Positions 9,128 through 17,932 are shown, counted from the first letter of the stretch. The stretch: 64,000 nucleotides of DNA from Streptomyces globosus (GCF_003325375.1 NZ_CP030862.1:1367501-1431500), one strand, 5' to 3'. Program-made: numbers and translations. Notes: generated by a model from the letters alone, not told the origin.

Positions 9128-9550
9128 TCAGATGAGCAGGCTTCCCTGGAGCTCCGCGCGCAGGTCCGGGGTGAGGACCGTGCCTGCGCGGTCGACGAGG
9201 AGGGCCATCTCGTAGCCGACGAGGCCGATGTCGCACTCGGGGTGCGCGAGCACCGCGAGCGAGGACCCGTCGGAGACGGACATGAGGAAGAGGAACCCCC
9301 GGTCCATCTCGACCACGGTCTGGTTGACGGCCCCGCCCTCGAAGATGCGGGAGGCTCCGGCGGTCAGCGAGGTCAGTCCGGAGGCCACGGCCGCCAGCTG
9401 GTCGGCGCGGTCGCGCGGGAATCCGTCGGACATCGCCAGAAGGAGGCCGTCGGCGGAGACCACCACCGTGTGGGACACCCCGGGGGTGTTGTCCACGAAG
9501 TTGGTGATCAACCAGTTCAGGTTCTGTGCCGCCTGGCTCATCGAACTCAA
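9128..9550 (-). CDS. cvnB: conservon Roadblock/LC7 protein CvnB (copy 2)
   Basis: A 140-residue Roadblock/LC7 protein differing from the first CvnB by very few residues: Val for Ile in the MSxSDG segment, the last residue (Ile instead of Asn), and some N-terminal residues. A TTG start at 9550, directly abutting the cvnA stop and six bases after GGAG, gives the same length as copy 1; the ATG at 9541 is the alternative. Its expected role is partner and regulator of CvnD. Confidence 0.92.
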   Translation of the reverse strand: MSSMSQAAQNLNWLITNFVDNTPGVSHTVVVSADGLLLAMSDGFPRDRADQLAAVASGLTSLTAGASRIFEGGAVNQTVVEMDRGFLFLMSVSDGSSLAVLAHPECDIGLVGYEMALLVDRAGTVLTPDLRAELQGSLLI

Positions 9551-12500
9551 CTAACGCTCCTGCTGGTAAGTGGGGTCGATGTGGTAGCTGCCGGTCGCCG
9601 GGCCGTTGTTGCCGGCCTGGCGGCCCTGCTGGATACCGCGTCGGAGGTTGGTCAGACGGCCGCGGACGTCGTCCGGGGCGCGCGAGACCTGGGGACCGGC
9701 CTGGGTGTCGGTCTGCTGCTGCGCGGTGCCGGCCACGAGGTTCGCCCGCGGTACCCGGCGGGGCAGCCCCGAGGTCGTGATGCCGCCGGCGGCGGGCTGG
9801 CGCACGCGCTCGGCCTGGCGCATCAGCTCGTCGTTCGGCGAGGACCGCCAGCTGACGGTCGGCGTGCTGCCGGTCGTCGCCGCGGCCGGCTCGGCCGGCG
9901 GCTCCTGGCCGCGCTGCGGCAGCGGCTGCTGCGGGCGCCGGGCGGGAGCGGGGGCCGGGGCCGCCGGGGCGGCGGCCTGCGGCTGCTGGGGCACGGCCGG
10001 CACCTGGCCGGTGGGGCGGGAGCCCTCCGACGGGTACCAGTTCGACTCCAGCGACTCGAAGATCGGGCTGCGCTCGGGGCCGCCGGCAGCCGGCGGCAGC
10101 GCCTCGGGCTGCTGCGGCTGCGGCAGCTGCGGCTGCGGCAGCTGCGGGGCCTGGGGCTGCTGCGGGGCGAAGCCGCCGGCGCCGGGACCGCCGGGCCGCG
10201 GGGCCTGGAATTCCTGGCGGGCGAACTGGCCCGTCGCGGACGCGTCCGCGCCGCGCACGTCGGGACGCGCGAACTGCCCCGTCGTGCTGTTGCCGCCCAT
10301 GCCGTGCGGAGGCGGGGCGTTGAAGTCCGGGCGCGGGAACTCCGCCGTCGAGCCGGGGCCCGAGAGCTCGTCGTGGCCGCGCGGGAACTCCTGGCCGCCC
10401 TGGCCGCCCTGGCGCGCCGGGTCGGCGCCCCAGCTGGTGGCCTGCGGGGCACCCGTGCCCGGCAGCTCCGGGCGGGCGGCGCCGCCGCGCGGCGGCAGCT
10501 GCGCCCGCGGGCCGCGCTGCGACGGGGCCGCGGGGGGCGCCGCGGGAGCGGGGGCCTGGCCCGAGGGGGCGGCCGGCTGCGGCGGCTGCGGCCGCTCGAA
10601 GCCGCTGCCCTGCGCGAAGCCGGCGGGGGCCGAAGCCGGGGGAGCCGCAGCGGGGCGCTGCTGGAGGCCGCCGGGGGCACCCGGACCACCGGGAGCACCC
10701 GGGCCGTGGCCGGGGCCGCCGGCCGGAGCGCGGTTCGGCATCGGTGCACCGCCGCCGAAGCCGCCCTGGTCCTGCCCCGCCGGAGCGGCGGGCAGGCCGG
10801 GACCGCCCTGCGGACGGCCGCCCGGAGCGCCCTGCTGCGGGCGGTTGCCCTGCGGGCCGCCCGCACCGCGCTGGCCTGCCAGCGCCGCGCGCTGGCCCAT
10901 GGCCGCGGCCACACCGCTGCGCTGCGGAGCGGCACCGGCGCCCTGGCGGGCGCCGCCGGCCGGGCCGGAGCCCTGGCCCGCGGGGGCGCCGGGGGCGCCC
11001 TGCTGGCCCGCGGCACCCTGGCCGCCGGGACCACCGGGGCCGCCCGGCTTCTTGCCGCCCTGGGCGACGTCCACCGGCAGCATGACGAGGGCCGTGGTGC
11101 CGCCCGAGTCGGACGGGCGCAGCTGGATGCGGATGCCGTGTCGCAGGGACAGGCGGCCGACCACGAAGAGGCCCATGCGGCGGGAGACGGAGACGTCCAC
11201 GGTCGGCGGCGCGGCGAGCCGCTCGTTGATCGCGGCGAGGTCCTCGGGGGAGAGGCCGATGCCGGTGTCGTGGATCTCGACCAGCACGCGGCCGTCGGGC
11301 AGCGCGTGGCCGGTGACCTTGACCTTGGTCTGGGGGGAGGAGAACGACGTGGCGTTCTCCAGCAGCTCGGCGAGCAGGTGCACGAGGTCGTTGACGACGC
11401 GGCCGGCGACATCGGTGCCCGGCACCGACGCCAGCTCGATGCGCTCGTACTGCTCCACCTCGGACGCCGCGGCGCGGAGCACGTCGACGAGCGGCACGGG
11501 GCGGGTCCACCGGCGGCCAGGCTCCTCGCCTGCGAGGACGAGGAGGTTCTCGCCGTTCCGGCGCATGCGGGTGGCGAGGTGGTCGAGCTTGAAGAGCGAG
11601 GACAGCTGGTCCGGGTCGGCCTCGCGGGACTCCAGCTCGGAGATGAGCGAGAGCTGGCGCTGGATGAGGCCCTGGGAGCGGCGCGAGAGGTTGGTGAACA
11701 TCGCGTTGACGTTGCCCCGCAGGAGGGCCTGCTCGGCGGCGAGTCGGACCGCCTCGCGGTGCACGTCGTCGAAGGCCGCGGCCACCTGGCCGATCTCGTC
11801 GCGGGTGTGCAGGCCGACGGACTCCACGGACGTGTCGACGTCCTGCGGGTCGGACTCGGAGAGCTGCTTGACGAGCTCGGGCAGGCGGTCCTGGGCGACC
11901 CGGGTCGCGGTGTCCTGCAGGCGGCGCAGCGAGCCGATCATCGACCGCGCCATCACGAACGCGCCGACGAGGGACACGCCGAGGACGAGGAGGATCAGCG
12001 CACCGTTGATGATGGCGTCGCGCTGCGACTCGTTCTTCAGCTCGCGGGCCTTCTGCTCCATGTCCTCGAGCAGCGTCAGCTCGATGACCTTCATGGCCTG
12101 GAGCTTGGTGTCGTCCGCGTCGTACCAGTCCATCCAGGAGCGGTACTGCGTCTCCTTCGCGAACTGGTTGGGGTTCGACAGGACGCGGCGGGTGTAGTGG
12201 TCCGCCTTGCCGATCTCGGGGTTGCCGTCGCCGAGCGCCGCGAGGAGGTCCTCGGAGTTGCCCTGGTAGACGAGCTCGAAGGTCTTCTTCGCCTGGCCCT
12301 CGCCGCGCTGCGCGGAGAGGGCGTACAGGCGGTCGTTCTCGGTGAGGTTGCCGGTCTTCTCGCCGCCGTCGGGCAGCGAGGCGGCGATGATGGCGCGCTG
12401 GATCGAGGCGTACTCCTTCGCGGAGGAGAACGCGGCGAGGGCGCGCGTACGCTTGATCATCTCCGGGCTGGAGGTGGCCTGCGCCATGTCCTGGGAGAGC

Positions 12501-13282
12501 GAGAGCAGCGAGACGATCAGCTGGTTGTACTCGGTGACGGTCTGCTGCGCGCCGTTCTGGTACGCGTTCTTGCGGACCGTGTCCAGGCTGGCGAGCTGGC
12601 GGCCGATCTGCAGGATGTTGTTGCGGATCGACTTGAGCGTCTCGTCCTTGTCCTCGGCGGTGTCGACGCGGTCGGTCGCGTTGGCGAAGGACTTCGCGGC
12701 GGCGTCGGTCTGCGCGCGGACACCCGTGACGAGGGTGTCCATCTTGCCGGACTTGTCGGTCGACAGCGGACCCGCGGAGCGGTCGCGCTCCTCCTGGAGC
12801 GCGGCGGCCAGGTTGGTGGCCTGCCGGGTCATCGTCGTCAGCAGCTGCATGTGCTCCAGCTGCTCGATGTCGTTGAGCGAGTCGTTGATGCGGAAGCCGC
12901 CGAGGCTGGTGGCGGCGACGACGGGGAGGGTCAGCAGCGACACCAGGCGCGTGCTGATGCGCCAGTTCTGCATGTGCAGGCGGGAGCCGGGCCCGGGAGG
13001 GGCCGCGGGTATCGCGGTGTCCTTCTCGGCCGGGGACTCGGCCGCGGCCTTGCCCTTGTTCTTGCCCCGGGCCTTGATGCGCGTGGCCTTGCTCTTCACG
13101 CCGCCCTTCGCACCGGCGGCCTCGGGGGCCGCACCTTCGAGGGCCGGCCCGCGGCCTTGGGCGTGCTGGGGCGAGGAGCCTCGGTCGGTCCCGCCGCGAG
13201 GCTCCTGCTCCGCAGCAGCTTCCCCTCGGCCCTGAAGGGCCTGGGGAGACCCCTTGCCATCCCGCTTGAATCGTCCCTGCAC
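9551..13282 (-). CDS. cvnA: conservon sensor histidine-kinase-like protein CvnA (copy 2)
   Basis: A 1,243-residue sensor from the GTG at 13282 (VQGRFKRDG). This start is preferred to in-frame ATGs at 13366 and 13393 because the AGAGG-to-GTG spacing equals that of the other cvnA. Order: basic, disordered N-terminus; TM1 (VSLLTLPVVAATSLGGF); NIT-type sensor region; TM2 (GALILLVLGVSLVGAFVMA); HAMP; LDHLATRMRRNGENLL; HATPase_c with LLAELLENATSFS and EIHDTGIGL. Then comes a tail of about 450 residues rich in Pro, Gly, Gln and Ala with repeated TGQFAR motifs, ending in SGLPRRVPRANLV and QVSRAPDDVRGRLTNLRRG. The sensor region differs clearly from copy 1. Confidence 0.9.
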   Translation of the reverse strand: MQGRFKRDGKGSPQALQGRGEAAAEQEPRGGTDRGSSPQHAQGRGPALEGAAPEAAGAKGGVKSKATRIKARGKNKGKAAAESPAEKDTAIPAAPPGPGSRLHMQNWRISTRLVSLLTLPVVAATSLGGFRINDSLNDIEQLEHMQLLTTMTRQATNLAAALQEERDRSAGPLSTDKSGKMDTLVTGVRAQTDAAAKSFANATDRVDTAEDKDETLKSIRNNILQIGRQLASLDTVRKNAYQNGAQQTVTEYNQLIVSLLSLSQDMAQATSSPEMIKRTRALAAFSSAKEYASIQRAIIAASLPDGGEKTGNLTENDRLYALSAQRGEGQAKKTFELVYQGNSEDLLAALGDGNPEIGKADHYTRRVLSNPNQFAKETQYRSWMDWYDADDTKLQAMKVIELTLLEDMEQKARELKNESQRDAIINGALILLVLGVSLVGAFVMARSMIGSLRRLQDTATRVAQDRLPELVKQLSESDPQDVDTSVESVGLHTRDEIGQVAAAFDDVHREAVRLAAEQALLRGNVNAMFTNLSRRSQGLIQRQLSLISELESREADPDQLSSLFKLDHLATRMRRNGENLLVLAGEEPGRRWTRPVPLVDVLRAAASEVEQYERIELASVPGTDVAGRVVNDLVHLLAELLENATSFSSPQTKVKVTGHALPDGRVLVEIHDTGIGLSPEDLAAINERLAAPPTVDVSVSRRMGLFVVGRLSLRHGIRIQLRPSDSGGTTALVMLPVDVAQGGKKPGGPGGPGGQGAAGQQGAPGAPAGQGSGPAGGARQGAGAAPQRSGVAAAMGQRAALAGQRGAGGPQGNRPQQGAPGGRPQGGPGLPAAPAGQDQGGFGGGAPMPNRAPAGGPGHGPGAPGGPGAPGGLQQRPAAAPPASAPAGFAQGSGFERPQPPQPAAPSGQAPAPAAPPAAPSQRGPRAQLPPRGGAARPELPGTGAPQATSWGADPARQGGQGGQEFPRGHDELSGPGSTAEFPRPDFNAPPPHGMGGNSTTGQFARPDVRGADASATGQFARQEFQAPRPGGPGAGGFAPQQPQAPQLPQPQLPQPQQPEALPPAAGGPERSPIFESLESNWYPSEGSRPTGQVPAVPQQPQAAAPAAPAPAPARRPQQPLPQRGQEPPAEPAAATTGSTPTVSWRSSPNDELMRQAERVRQPAAGGITTSGLPRRVPRANLVAGTAQQQTDTQAGPQVSRAPDDVRGRLTNLRRGIQQGRQAGNNGPATGSYHIDPTYQQER

Positions 13283-13848
13283 TAGCGTCGCAACCTCTGG
13301 ACCAGGCGTCCCGCCGGGCGACGGTGGGACGGTGTCGAGTCGTGGGGCGCTTGCTTGCGGCCCCATGGTGGTCGTCGGTGACCGGCGCGTCATCCTTCCG
13401 TTACCGCCGCGCGGCGCGGTCTCGCGCCACCTGCGCGCCGGGGTTCTCCCGCGGCGGTCCCGCGAATTCCAGCACAGTGGCGGATCTCCAACAAGGTGCG
13501 CGTGCCCGCACCCGGAGTCCGCCACACCATGTGACCGCTGCGCTACGTACGGTGCGAGACCTTTCGGTGTGAATCGGACTTACGCTGTCCAAACGCCATG
13601 GCTGGCAAGGTGTCCCAGTCGTAATGATCAGGAGCGGAATGGCTTGTTCGGTGGCGCAATGTCCGTTTCGGCACCCGTAGTTGACTGCCTGTTATGTCCG
13701 TATTGCCGGGCAGCTGGTGAGCAAACTCACATGTCCGTGGCCAATACTTGCCGGTTCAGGCGGGGATTCCGATGTTTAGCCTTGCCCTTTACAGGGTTGA
13801 AGGAACCGACAACCCCTCCCGACGACCGAGCCGAGGCCCGAGACTCCG
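13283..13848. promoter_or_regulatory. 566-base divergent intergenic region
   Basis: This stretch separates cvnA (leftward) from the small gene at 13849 (rightward). It is noticeably poorer in GC than the genes, most of all from 13560 to 13800. It contains a TTGACT at about 13680 that could serve as a -35. No open reading frame in it has convincing codon use. It most likely holds the conservon 2 promoter and the leader of the small gene. Confidence 0.4.
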
Positions 13849-14037
13849 ATGAAGACGACGATGCTGTTCCGCAACATAGCCAACCCGCGCCGCACCACCC
13901 TCGCGCACCTCAAGGACGCCGAGGAACTGCAGGCGCCCCAGGCTCCGGAGCACGCCGTCGAGCTGCCCACCCAGACCGCGAACCCGCGCCGCACCGTCCT
14001 GATGGACGCCCCCGCCGCCGCGCCCGCCGCCCCGTAG
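13849..14037 (+). CDS. small protein with two NPRRTxL motifs
   Basis: A 62-residue protein I do not recognise. It begins MKTTMLFRNIANPRRTTLAHL and later has QTANPRRTVLMDAP, so an ANPRRT(T/V)L motif occurs twice about 35 residues apart, joined by a linker rich in Ala, Glu and Pro (DAEELQAPQAPEHAVELP). It ends in an Ala/Pro tail. There is no membrane segment or signal peptide and no Cys. Codon use is typical of the genome (G/C at third positions), which supports it being real. The ribosome binding site is weak (GAGG twelve bases upstream). It stands alone between a conservon and the FAH-gltX pair. The RRT motifs look like binding or phosphorylation sites, but that is inference. Confidence 0.65.
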   Translation: MKTTMLFRNIANPRRTTLAHLKDAEELQAPQAPEHAVELPTQTANPRRTVLMDAPAAAPAAP

Positions 14038-14179
14038 CTCGGCAGGCAGCGGCCGTGCAGCCGTCGGCGCCCCGCGACGGGCCGCCGGCGGGAAGAGCGC
14101 CGGGCCCCGCCTCCCACCGCGTTAGCCTGGAGTCCGCAGACTCCAGCCAGCGGAAATGACAGAGGGGCAGACGCAAAGC

Positions 14180-14980
14180 GTGCGCATCGCCAGGTTCTCG
14201 ATCGACGGCAATGTCGCGTTCGGCGCGGTCGAGGGCGACTCGGCCCCCGGCGCCGGGGGCGAGCCCGTCCTCGACATCATCAAGGGCATCCCGTTCGCGG
14301 ACTTCGAGCTGTCCGGCACGAAGGTCCCGCTGAGCAAGGTCCGGCTGCTGCCGCCCGTGCTCCCGAACAAGGTCGTGGCCGTCGGCCGCAACTACGCGGA
14401 GCACGCGGCGGAGCTGGGCAACGCCGTGCCCGACGCGCCGATCACCTTCTTCAAGCCGTCCACCTCGGTGATCGGCCCCGGCGACCCCATCCCCTACCCC
14501 TCCTTCTCCCAGGACGTCCACCACGAGGCGGAGCTCGCCGTGGTGATCGGCCGGATGTGCCGCGAGGTCCCCCGCGAGCGGGTGGCCGAGGTCGTCCTCG
14601 GCTTCACGTGCGCCAACGACGTCACCGCCCGCGACGTGCAGAAGCGCGAGCAGCAGTGGGCCCGGGCCAAGGGCTTCGACGGCGCCTGCCCGCTCGGCCC
14701 CTGGATCGAGACCGGCATCGACCCGGCGGCCGTCGCCGCGGGCCTGGCCGTCCAGTGCACCGTCAACGGCGAGCAGCGCCAGCTCGGCAGCACCGCCGAC
14801 ATGGTCCGCTCCGTCGAGGACCTCGTCGTCCACATCAGCGAGGCGATGACGCTGCTCCCCGGCGACGTCATCCTCACGGGGACCCCGGCCGGAGTCGGCC
14901 CCCTCAGCGTCGGCGACGAGGTCGCCGTCACCATCGAAGGCATCGGCACTCTCACCAACAAGGTGATCAAGCGTGGCTAA
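14180..14980 (+). CDS. fumarylacetoacetate hydrolase (FAH) family protein
   Basis: A 266-residue FAH-fold enzyme. The family acts on 2-oxo or acylpyruvate-type substrates by C-C hydrolysis, decarboxylation or isomerisation with Mg2+. Seen are the [19 protein letters not shown] motif, [15 protein letters not shown], the metal-binding [12 protein letters not shown] and NDVTARDVQ, and [11 protein letters not shown] near the end. The GTG at 14180 (VRIARFSID) has AGGGG upstream, though at long spacing; the ATG at 14156 lacks any site. The 3' end overlaps gltX by eight bases, so the two are co-transcribed. The substrate cannot be assigned. Confidence 0.88.
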   Translation: MRIARFSIDGNVAFGAVEGDSAPGAGGEPVLDIIKGIPFADFELSGTKVPLSKVRLLPPVLPNKVVAVGRNYAEHAAELGNAVPDAPITFFKPSTSVIGPGDPIPYPSFSQDVHHEAELAVVIGRMCREVPRERVAEVVLGFTCANDVTARDVQKREQQWARAKGFDGACPLGPWIETGIDPAAVAAGLAVQCTVNGEQRQLGSTADMVRSVEDLVVHISEAMTLLPGDVILTGTPAGVGPLSVGDEVAVTIEGIGTLTNKVIKRG

Positions 14981-16460
14981 CGCGACCCCCGTCCGCGTAC
15001 GTTTCTGTCCCTCGCCGACCGGCAACCCCCACGTGGGCCTGGTCCGCACCGCCCTGTTCAACTGGGCGTTCGCCCGCCACCACGGCGGCACGTTCGTCTT
15101 CCGCATCGAGGACACCGACGCGGCCCGCGACTCCGAGGAGTCGTACGTCCAGCTGCTGGACTCGCTGCGCTGGCTCGGCTTCACCTGGGACGAGGGCCCC
15201 GAGGTGGGCGGTCCGCACGCCCCGTACCGCCAGTCGCAGCGCATGGAGATCTACGCGGACGTCGCGAAGAAGCTCAAGGACGGCGGCTACGCCTACGACT
15301 GCTACTGCACCACCGAGGAGCTCGACGCCCGCCGCGCGGCCGCCCGCGCCGCCGGCAAGCCCTCCGGCTACGACGGCCACTGCCGCGAGCTGAGCGCAGT
15401 CCAGCTGGAGGCCTACCAGGGCGAGCACCGCACGCCGATCGTACGCTTCCGGATGCCCGACGAGCCGATCACCTTCACCGACCTGGTCCGCGGCGAGCTG
15501 ACCTTCACTCCGGAGAACGTGCCGGACTTCGGCATCCTGCGCGCCAACGGCGCCCCGCTCTACACGCTCGTCAACCCGGTCGACGACGCGCTGATGGAGA
15601 TCACGCACGTGCTGCGCGGCGAGGACCTGCTCTCCTCCACCCCGCGCCAGATCGCCCTGTACAAGGCGCTCATCGAGCTCGGCGTCGCCAAGGCCGTCCC
15701 GCAGTTCGGCCACCTGCCGTACGTCATGGGCGAGGGCAACAAGAAGCTCTCCAAGCGCGACCCGGAGTCCTCGCTCAACCTCTACCGCGAGCGCGGCTTC
15801 CTCCCCGAGGGCCTGCTGAACTACCTCTCGCTGCTCGGCTGGTCCTTCTCCAAGGACCAGGACGTCTTCTCGGTCGAGGAGATGGTGGCGAAGTTCGACA
15901 TCGACGGCGTCAACGCCAACCCGGCCCGCTTCGACCTGAAGAAGGCCGAGGCGATCAACGCCGACCACATCCGCCGGCTGGACGGGAAGGCCTTCGCCGA
16001 CGCGTGCGCCCCGTGGCTGCAGGCCCCCTTCGCCAACTGGGAGCCCGAGGACTTCGACGCCGACGCCTGGGCGGCCATCGCGCCGTACGCCCAGACCCGC
16101 GTCACCGTCCTGTCGGACATCACCGCGAACGTCGACTTCCTCTTCCGCAAGGAGCCGGTCGAGGACCAGGCCTCCTGGGACAAGGCGATGAAGGGCGACC
16201 CCGCGGGCCTGCTGACCTCGGCCCGCGCCCGCCTGGAGACGGCCGACTGGAACGACCCGGAGGCGCTCAAGCAGGCAGTCCTCGCCGCGGGCGAGGCCCA
16301 CGGCCTCAAGCTCGGCAAGGCGCAGGCGCCGGTCCGCGTCGCCGTCACCGGCCGCACCGTCGGCCTGCCGCTCTTCGAGTCCCTGCAGATCCTGGGCAGG
16401 GAGCGCTCGCTGGCGCGCATCGACGCCGCCCTGGCCAAGCTGGCCGCCACCGCCGCCTGA
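14973..16460 (+). CDS. gltX: glutamyl-tRNA synthetase
   Basis: A 495-residue class I synthetase. The HIGH-type motif SPTGNPHVG is at residues 14-22 and the KMSKS-type motif KKLSKR near 257-262, with the all-helical anticodon-binding domain at the C-terminus. In actinobacteria, which lack GlnRS, GluRS is non-discriminating: it also loads Glu on tRNA-Gln for later amidation by GatCAB. tRNA-Gln and tRNA-Glu genes lie less than 1 kb downstream. The GTG start overlaps the FAH-family gene. A 21-bp perfect hairpin follows the stop. Confidence 0.97.
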   Translation: MANATPVRVRFCPSPTGNPHVGLVRTALFNWAFARHHGGTFVFRIEDTDAARDSEESYVQLLDSLRWLGFTWDEGPEVGGPHAPYRQSQRMEIYADVAKKLKDGGYAYDCYCTTEELDARRAAARAAGKPSGYDGHCRELSAVQLEAYQGEHRTPIVRFRMPDEPITFTDLVRGELTFTPENVPDFGILRANGAPLYTLVNPVDDALMEITHVLRGEDLLSSTPRQIALYKALIELGVAKAVPQFGHLPYVMGEGNKKLSKRDPESSLNLYRERGFLPEGLLNYLSLLGWSFSKDQDVFSVEEMVAKFDIDGVNANPARFDLKKAEAINADHIRRLDGKAFADACAPWLQAPFANWEPEDFDADAWAAIAPYAQTRVTVLSDITANVDFLFRKEPVEDQASWDKAMKGDPAGLLTSARARLETADWNDPEALKQAVLAAGEAHGLKLGKAQAPVRVAVTGRTVGLPLFESLQILGRERSLARIDAALAKLAATAA

Positions 16461-16477
16461 CCAGCGGCTCGCCCGTC

Positions 16478-16523
16478 CCGCAGGGGGCGGCCTCCGGCAC
16501 ACGCCGGAGGCCGCCCCCTGCGG
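16478..16523 (+). terminator. terminator after gltX
   Basis: A perfect 21-bp stem (16478-16498 with 16503-16523) and a four-base loop, 17 bases after the gltX stop. Confidence 0.9.
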
Positions 16524-16607
16524 CGTCCCGCCCGGCGTCCGGCCGCCGTCCGGCCGGACTTCCCCGTACGCCCCCGCCCGGCGTGCGCCGGGGGTAGCCT
16601 CGGCGGT

Positions 16608-17336
16608 ATGCCGATCCGCGCCGTGCTGTGGGACATCGACGACACCCTGTTCGACTACACGGGGGCGGACACCGCCGGGCTCGCGCGCCGGCTCGCCGAG
16701 GTCGGGCTGGGGGAGCGCTACGGGTCGCCCGCCGAGGCGCTCGCGCTGTGGCGGGAGGCCACGGTCCGCCAGTGGGACCGCTTCGCGGCCGGGAAGACCA
16801 CTTTCCAGGGGCAGCGGCGCGACAGGGTGCGGGACTTCCTCGGGGAGCCGGCGATGGACGATGCCGAGGCCGACGCCTGGTTCGACCGGTACGTCGCGCA
16901 CTACAAGGCCGCCTGGGCGGTCTTCCCGGACGTCCTGCCCGCGCTGGACGCGCTGGCGGGCCGCTACCGCCACGGCGTGCTCTCCAACTCCTCCACCGCC
17001 AACCAGGACGCCAAGCTCCGCCACCTGGGACTGCGCGAGCGCTTCGAAGTGCTCCTGTGCGCCGCCGAACTGGGCGTCAGCAAGCCCGAGGCGGCCGCCT
17101 TCCTCGCCGCCTGCGAGGCGCTCGGGCTGCCGCCGGCGGAGGTCGCGTACGTGGGCGACCAGCCGGAGATCGACGCACGGGGCGCCCGGGACGCCGGCCT
17201 CACCGCGGTGTGGCTGGATCGCGACGGTGTACGCGGCCCCGGGCCGGCCGGAGTGCACCGGATCGCGGGGCTCGCCCAGCTCCCGGATGTGCTGGCGCGG
17301 GATACCCGTTTTGGAGCACGGTCAGCCATCCGGTAA
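16608..17336 (+). CDS. HAD-superfamily hydrolase
   Basis: A 242-residue haloacid-dehalogenase-type phosphatase. Motif I is DIDDTLFD near residue 10, motif II LSNSS near 124, the motif III lysine is in SKPEAAAF, and motif IV is VGDQPEIDARGARDAG. The helical cap is inserted after motif I (type C1), as in phosphoglycolate phosphatase/YjjG-like enzymes. The substrate is unknown; small phosphorylated metabolites or nucleotides are usual. The promoter of the tRNA array appears to overlap its last codons. Confidence 0.88.
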   Translation: MPIRAVLWDIDDTLFDYTGADTAGLARRLAEVGLGERYGSPAEALALWREATVRQWDRFAAGKTTFQGQRRDRVRDFLGEPAMDDAEADAWFDRYVAHYKAAWAVFPDVLPALDALAGRYRHGVLSNSSTANQDAKLRHLGLRERFEVLLCAAELGVSKPEAAAFLAACEALGLPPAEVAYVGDQPEIDARGARDAGLTAVWLDRDGVRGPGPAGVHRIAGLAQLPDVLARDTRFGARSAIR

Positions 17337-17339
17337 TGT
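17311..17339 (+). promoter_or_regulatory. candidate promoter of the tRNA array
   Basis: TTGGAG (17311-17316), a 17-base spacer and TAATGT (17334-17339) form a good sigma-70/HrdB-like promoter ending across the HAD gene stop and about 84 bases before the first tRNA. Confidence 0.55.
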
Positions 17340-17422
17340 TCTTTCTGCGCCGCCGGAGCGGGCCGAAAGGCCGGAGACGGAGGCGCAGCCCGAAGAAAGC
17401 CCCGCAAGGGGTTGACTTCTGG

Positions 17423-17494
17423 TGGGGTATGGTGTAATTGGCAACACGAGGGTTTCTGGTTCCCTTATTCTAGGTTCGAGTCCTGGTACCCCAG
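17423..17494 (+). tRNA. tRNA-Gln (CTG), copy 1
   Basis: A 72-base cloverleaf. Acceptor arm TGGGGTA (17423-17429) pairs with TACCCCA (17487-17493), and the discriminator is G. The anticodon CTG sits in loop TTCTGGT, the T-arm is AGGTTCGAGTCCT, and the D-loop TAATTGG is present. CCA is not encoded. Confidence 0.96.
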
Positions 17495-17521
17495 CGCAGT
17501 GCAGCAGTAACGCAGTGCTTT

Positions 17522-17594
17522 GCCCCCGTTGTGTAGCGGCCTAGCACGCCGCCCTCTCAAGGCGGTAGCGCCGGTTCGAATCCGGTCGGGGGTA
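17522..17594 (+). tRNA. tRNA-Glu (CTC), copy 1
   Basis: A 73-base cloverleaf with acceptor arm GCCCCCG pairing CGGGGGT (a G-U pair at 1-72), anticodon CTC in the CCCTCTCAAGG arm, T-arm CCGGTTCGAATCCGG and discriminator A. The three tRNA-Glu copies in this array are identical. Confidence 0.96.
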
Positions 17595-17655
17595 CAGATC
17601 CTTCCCGCGAGGGGTCCTGGGTAGCTCCCGGACATCTTGATGCAGGATCGCCAGG

Positions 17656-17728
17656 GCCCCCGTTGTGTAGCGGCCTAGCACGCCGCCCTCTCAAGGCGGT
17701 AGCGCCGGTTCGAATCCGGTCGGGGGTA
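17656..17728 (+). tRNA. tRNA-Glu (CTC), copy 2
   Basis: Identical in sequence to the copy at 17522, with the same anticodon CTC. It is separated from it by 61 bases. Confidence 0.96.
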
Positions 17729-17751
17729 CTGAGGTCTGGTTCAGACCACCT

Positions 17752-17823
17752 TGGGCTATGGTGTAATTGGCAACACGAAGGTTTCTGGTTCCTTTGTTCT
17801 AGGTTCGAGTCCTGGTAGCCCAG
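17752..17823 (+). tRNA. tRNA-Gln (CTG), copy 2
   Basis: A 72-base tRNA-Gln with anticodon CTG. It differs from copy 1 by paired changes: acceptor arm TGGGCTA with TAGCCCA, and an A-T for G-C pair in the anticodon stem. The fold is fully kept. Confidence 0.96.
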
Positions 17824-17850
17824 CGCAGTGCAGCATCGACTGCAAGGCAC

Positions 17851-17923
17851 GCCCCCGTTGTGTAGCGGCCTAGCACGCCGCCCTCTCAAGGCGGTAGCGC
17901 CGGTTCGAATCCGGTCGGGGGTA
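17851..17923 (+). tRNA. tRNA-Glu (CTC), copy 3
   Basis: The third identical tRNA-Glu and the last gene of the array, followed ten bases later by a terminator hairpin. Confidence 0.96.
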
Positions 17924-17932
17924 CATCGAGGG

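Noticed and set aside
2928..13282. The two conservons as classical two-component systems
   Set aside because: CvnA has an HATPase domain, but no response regulator is present; the partners are Roadblock, DUF742 and GTPase proteins, which define a conservon.
9044..13285. A 1,413-codon plus-strand frame opposite cvnA copy 2
   Set aside because: Same reasoning: it is a long antisense frame caused by scarce stop codons in GC-rich DNA.
17557..17889. A 110-codon minus-strand frame with an apparent internal repeat
   Set aside because: The repeat is simply the reverse complement of the duplicated tRNA-Glu genes.
17423..17923. Regularly spaced repeats that could suggest a CRISPR array
   Set aside because: The repeats are complete tRNA-Gln and tRNA-Glu cloverleaves; spacers are of uneven length and no cas genes are present.
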